From: Salinisphaera sp002433465
Lineage (GTDB): Bacteria > Pseudomonadota > Gammaproteobacteria > Nevskiales > Salinisphaeraceae
NCBI RefSeq assembly: GCF_040361435.1
Contig: NZ_APNL01000006.1
Coordinates: forward strand, 124,001-188,000
DNA length: 64,000 nt
Direction of reading: 5' to 3'
Below the pieces are notes generated by a model. It was given only the letters and a program-made list of their open reading frames with translations, was not told where the DNA came from and ran no database searches. The translations under genes and the position numbers were made by a program. Shown one piece after another: positions 61,397-64,000 of the stretch; within the stretch, counting starts at the first letter, position 1, and each line of letters opens with the position of its first letter.

Positions 61397-62338
61397 ATGC
61401 GCCTGATCAAATCCAACACATCGATCGACTTCATCAGCTACGGCAAGTACGCCATCATCTTTTCGGCGTTGCTGATTCTGGTGTCGTTCGTATCGTTCTC
61501 GATGGAAAAGCTGTCGTTCGGCGTCGATTTCACCGGCGGCGTGGTCATCGAAGTCGGCTATCCGGACGCGGTCGCCCTTGACGAGGTGCGGGGCGCGCTT
61601 GATGAAGGCGGCTACCCCGGTGCCACGGTGCAGCACTTTGGCGCGTCGGACGCGGTAATGATCCGGCTGGCCAGCGAAGAGGGCGCCGACAGCTCGGAAG
61701 TGAGCACCCACGTCATGGATTCGCTGCATGCCGACAACAGCGCAGCGGAACTGCGCCGCGTGGAATTCGTCGGTCCCCAGGTCGGTGACGAGCTGATCAA
61801 CAAGGGCGGGCTGGCGCTGCTCTATACCGTGATCGCGATTCTCATCTACGTCATCGTGCGTTTCCACTGGAAGCTCGCTGCCGGCGCAGTCGCCGCCCTG
61901 GTGCATGACGTGCTCATCACGCTGGGCGTGTTCTCGCTGTTCCATCTGGATTTCGATCTGACCGTGCTGGCCGCACTGCTGGCCGTGATCGGCTATTCGC
62001 TCAACGACACCATCGTGGTGTTCGACCGTATTCGCGAGAATTTCCGGCGCATGCGCAAGGCCACGCCCACCGAGGTGGTCAACGCCTCCATCAACCAGAC
62101 CCTGTCGCGCACCTTGATGACCTCGGGCACGACCATTCTGACCCTGCTCGCGCTGTTCTTCCTCGGCGGCGAGGTCATCCACGGCTTCGCCACCGCGCTG
62201 CTGATCGGTATCTTCATCGGTACCTATTCGTCGATTTTCGTCGCCAGCGCGCTGGCACTGCGGCTCAAGATCACCAGTCAGGATCTGTTCCCGCCCAAGG
62301 AAGAGGATGCCGAGAAGGCGTCGCGGGTTACGCGTTAG
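61397..62338 (+). CDS. secF: Protein translocase subunit SecF
   Basis: I use ATG 61397 (MRLIKSNTSIDF), 313 residues, 45 bases after secD; an in-frame ATG at 61376 would add seven residues. Family blocks are GVDFTGGVVIEV, the periplasmic P1 domain, AVIGYSLNDTIVVFDRIREN and NQTLSRTLMTSGTTI. It forms the SecDF complex. The C-terminus is a short charged tail (PKEEDAEKASRVTR). Confidence 0.95.
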   Translation: MRLIKSNTSIDFISYGKYAIIFSALLILVSFVSFSMEKLSFGVDFTGGVVIEVGYPDAVALDEVRGALDEGGYPGATVQHFGASDAVMIRLASEEGADSSEVSTHVMDSLHADNSAAELRRVEFVGPQVGDELINKGGLALLYTVIAILIYVIVRFHWKLAAGAVAALVHDVLITLGVFSLFHLDFDLTVLAALLAVIGYSLNDTIVVFDRIRENFRRMRKATPTEVVNASINQTLSRTLMTSGTTILTLLALFFLGGEVIHGFATALLIGIFIGTYSSIFVASALALRLKITSQDLFPPKEEDAEKASRVTR

Positions 62339-62410
62339 TCGTTCGGCTAGTGCGGTAAACACGCGCTGGCCGAACCGTTCGTCGTCGTCTTAATCAACTC
62401 GCAGGCGAAT

Positions 62411-62525
62411 TTGAGCTTGGGGTTTCGCGCTGTTGCGCGAGGTACTTCTCTTTGCTTGTCCAAAGAGAAGTACCCAAGCGAAAAGACACCCTGTCTTGCG
62501 CCGATGCTGCGCATCGGTTCCCTGC
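62411..62525 (+). repeat. Dispersed structured repeat, copy A
   Basis: Hairpins in order are TCGCGC-TGTT-GCGCGA (62425-62440); a perfect 13-bp stem GGTACTTCTCTTT/AAAGAGAAGTACC around GCTTGTCC (62441-62474); and CCGATGC-TGC-GCATCGG (62501-62517). The same order is found, in reverse orientation, in copies B and C. The sequence between this block and copy B (62526-62670) contains an AGCCGG/CCGGCT pair but no matching module. From memory, similar TTTGCTTGTCCAAAG-type elements occur widely in gammaproteobacteria and are often mis-annotated as small proteins. Confidence 0.75.
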
Positions 62526-62670
62526 GCGGCTCCGGCGCCAAGCGGGCCAGCCGGAAACTCGCTGACGCTCAAACATCCGGCTGGCTTGATCCGCTTGCCG
62601 CCTCCGCTGCTCGGCGCTACGCCCAAGGGGCCGAATACAGACAAGCGTCGCTGGCGCTCGCTCAAGGTCA

Positions 62671-62950
62671 CGGTTTTTTGTAGGTTGGCTTAGCGGAGCG
62701 TAAGCCGACAAGAACGCAGCCACGTGCCCTGATTTCGGTTGGTAGCCGCCTCGACTCGGCCCTACGGTCACGTGCTGTATTCAATCCCGTGTGGAGCGAA
62801 CGAGAAGCGCAGGGCCGAAGGGTGTCCGGCGCATTGCGCCGACGCGCAACCCGGGTGTCTTTCCCTTTGCCTACGTTCGTTTGGACAAGCAAACGAAAGT
62901 GGGTCGCACAGCAGCGCGGACCCAAAGCTTCGATGAACTCGTGAGTGCCG
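62671..62950 (-). repeat. Dispersed structured repeat, copy B
   Basis: This copy aligns end to end with copy C (348-629) and is inverted relative to copy A. Its left end carries GTAGGTTGGCTTAGCGGAGC and its near-complement CGTAAGCCGAC, which can pair. Other hairpins are CGGCGC-ATT-GCGCCG (62827-62841) and TTCGTTTG-GACAAG-CAAACGAA (62876-62897). The right end is ACTCGTGAGTGCCG, shared with copy C as ACTCGTGAGTACCG. The bases 62951-63081 up to the acetyltransferase hold no gene that I can support. Confidence 0.75.
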
Positions 62951-63081
62951 CGCGGCTCGTGGGCCGAACCGTTAGATTTCGAGCCCTACGCCCGATGTAC
63001 ATTGCGCCACGAGTTGGCCTAAACCGCGGCCAGCCCCATCGAAACACGCCACAAATGCGCGTGTAGCTGATCGTGAAGATA

Positions 63082-63633
63082 ATGGATATCGAAGTCTTTC
63101 CACCCGGCGAAGAACACCAGTCGGCGTTTCTGGCCGCTGTCCGGCGCAGCCAACCCGAGCTGAAACGCTGGGTGTCGCCGCCGGACACGCCAGAGAAATA
63201 TGCGAAGTACCTGGCGCGCTACGCAGGCGATACGCATCGCAGTTATCTGGCCATGGCCAGCAACGGCATGCTGGTGGGCTGTATCAACCTGAACGAAATC
63301 GTGCGCGGTGCCTTGCAATCCGCGTACCTCGGGTACTACGCATTCAGCCCGAACGAAGGCAAGGGGCTCATGAAGAACGCCTTGGCCGCCGTGGTGTCGC
63401 GCAGCTTTGGCGTTCACGCGCTGCATCGACTGGAGGCCAATATCCAACCCGCCAACGAACGCTCTATCGGCCTGGTCAAGTCGCTGGGTTTTCGATTGGA
63501 AGGCTATTCGCCGCGCTACCTGAAGATCAGCGGCGAGTGGCGCGACCACGAACGCTATGCGATCACGTCGGAAGAATGGTCTTGGAACGACGGCGCGTGC
63601 CGAGAACGCATGGAGCCTGGCTCGGGATTCTAG
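63082..63633 (+). CDS. GNAT-family N-acetyltransferase (RimJ/RimL-like)
   Basis: From ATG 63082 the protein is 183 residues; a GTG three codons earlier is possible. The fold is shown by VGCINLNEIVRGALQSAYLG, YYAFSPNEGKGLMKNALAAV (the acetyl-CoA loop, here NEGKGLM in place of the usual Q/RxxGxG/A) and LHRLEANIQPANERSIGLVKS, followed by LGFRLEGYSPRYLKISGEWRD in parts, as in ribosomal-protein-type acetyltransferases. The acyl acceptor is unknown. It stands between the repeat cluster and a gene remnant, which suggests an accessory position. Confidence 0.88.
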   Translation: MDIEVFPPGEEHQSAFLAAVRRSQPELKRWVSPPDTPEKYAKYLARYAGDTHRSYLAMASNGMLVGCINLNEIVRGALQSAYLGYYAFSPNEGKGLMKNALAAVVSRSFGVHALHRLEANIQPANERSIGLVKSLGFRLEGYSPRYLKISGEWRDHERYAITSEEWSWNDGACRERMEPGSGF

Positions 63634-63832
63634 CGCGTAGGTAGCGCGCGGCGGCTCAATACGGCTGCGAGGGCCAGGCCCGTGGCGCAACGCACCGGGC
63701 CGCGTTGCGCGGCCACACAAGCATCCGCTCGTCCGGCCCGTCGAAGTACTCACTGCACACGCCGACGAGTTCCCACGGGCCGAGCAGGTCGAGTTCTTCT
63801 ATGCCGTCGAAGATGAGAAAGCCGAAACGCAT
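63630..63832 (-). pseudogene. DJ-1/PfpI-family remnant, truncated and frameshifted
   Basis: ATG 63832 opens MRFGFLIFDGIEELDLLGPWELVG, quoted in parts: FLIFDGIEELDLLGPWE is the typical start of DJ-1/PfpI proteins of the isonitrile-hydratase-like group. The frame ends at 63656 after 58 residues. A second frame takes over near 63690 with VRCATGLALAAVLSRR, a recognisable continuation (family form VRCAxGLxL), and stops at 63630. Intact members are about 200 residues, so roughly two thirds is missing. Confidence 0.65.
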
Positions 63833-63945
63833 GGGCTAGCGCCTGTGTTCTTAACGGCGTTCGATCATGCGCCTGTCGCGGCTTTCGAGCCAGGGCGGGG
63901 CAACGCGGACATCAACTCCTGCGTTGTCGCTTGTTTTAACAGGCC

Positions 63946-64000
63946 CTAGCTGCCGCCCTGCGGGGTGCGTTCGATCTTTTCGATGAGCTGCGGATAGAGC
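63946..64000 (-). CDS. C-terminal end of a gene entering from beyond the window
   Basis: The minus strand from 64000 reads LYPQLIEKIERTPQGGS and then TAG at 63948-63946. It is open to the edge, but only 17 residues are visible, so neither product nor reality is certain. The interval 63833-63945 shows no other gene. Confidence 0.35.
   Translation of the reverse strand, partial: LYPQLIEKIERTPQGGS

Noticed and set aside
62390..62771. Small overlapping frames in the repeat region (peptides with LCLSKEKYPSEK or FACPKRSTQ)
   Set aside because: They fall in a structured repeat whose copies preserve hairpins rather than reading frame. Such peptides are a known type of spurious annotation.
1..64000. 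CRISPR arrays, prophage or insertion-sequence transposases
   Set aside because: I saw no regularly spaced direct repeats, phage structural genes or transposase motifs anywhere in the window. The only recombinase is the housekeeping XerD.

Overview
The window is GC-rich, densely coded chromosome. Its gene complement (yajC-secD-secF next to tgt, slyX, zapE, xerD, fdxA, ppc, and a 180-kDa-class NAD glutamate dehydrogenase) points to a gammaproteobacterium. Acidic proteins and the mix of urea/amide uptake, arsenic, sulfide and lipid genes would fit a halophilic or marine relative of Salinisphaera. That genus guess is an impression from protein similarity and cannot be proved here.

Layout. 1-10.2 kb: a nitrogen-scavenging locus. 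It holds the N-terminus of formamidase (fmdA), the urea/short-chain amide ABC transporter urtABCDE on the minus strand, and, divergently, a 1138-residue fusion of an NCS1 (cytosine/purine-type) permease to a hybrid histidine kinase, followed by a REC-LuxR response regulator. A nearly identical 16-bp palindrome lies upstream of fmdA and between urtA and the kinase, so the two-component pair probably controls both. 10.2-18 kb: two small membrane proteins, a zeta-class GST (maiA), the large glutamate dehydrogenase and an unknown membrane protein. 17.9-23.7 kb: an AraC regulator divergent from an alkyl-DHAP-synthase-like flavoprotein, a GlpD-like dehydrogenase and an FGGY kinase. 23.7-29.8 kb: a five-gene minus-strand operon resembling the decaprenyl-phosphoryl-arabinose pathway (UPF0104 membrane protein, HAD-UbiA fusion, DprE1-like, DprE2-like, GT-C glycosyltransferase). 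30-34 kb: acyl-CoA dehydrogenase, then a divergent sulfide:quinone reductase / persulfide-dioxygenase-like pair. 34-37.7 kb: an arsenic operon arsC-arsR-arsC-arsB-arsH with its promoter. 37.8-45.2 kb: metallopeptidase, acyl-CoA synthetase, exported pentapeptide-repeat protein, a LysR / urea-carboxylase-type binding protein / biuret-hydrolase-like set, and tandem MaoC proteins. 45.2-62.3 kb: mostly housekeeping (zapE, xerD, CYTH, fdxA, NUDIX, ppc, HIT, slyX, a Trk/Ktr potassium transporter, a frameshifted LysE exporter, tRNA-Leu, dacB, tgt, yajC, secD, secF). 62.3-64 kb: a degenerate region with two inverted copies of a structured repeat, a GNAT acetyltransferase, a DJ-1/PfpI remnant and the end of one more gene.

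Nitrogen acquisition is the recurring theme: urea/amide import, formamide hydrolysis, a biuret-hydrolase-like enzyme beside a urea-carboxylase-type binding protein, and glutamate dehydrogenase. The most unusual items are the permease-kinase fusion with its predicted operator pair, the HAD-UbiA fusion in a mycobacterial-like arabinose-lipid operon, and a dispersed repeat (three copies, at 348-629, 62411-62525 and 62671-62950) in which most hairpin stems are kept by compensating base changes.
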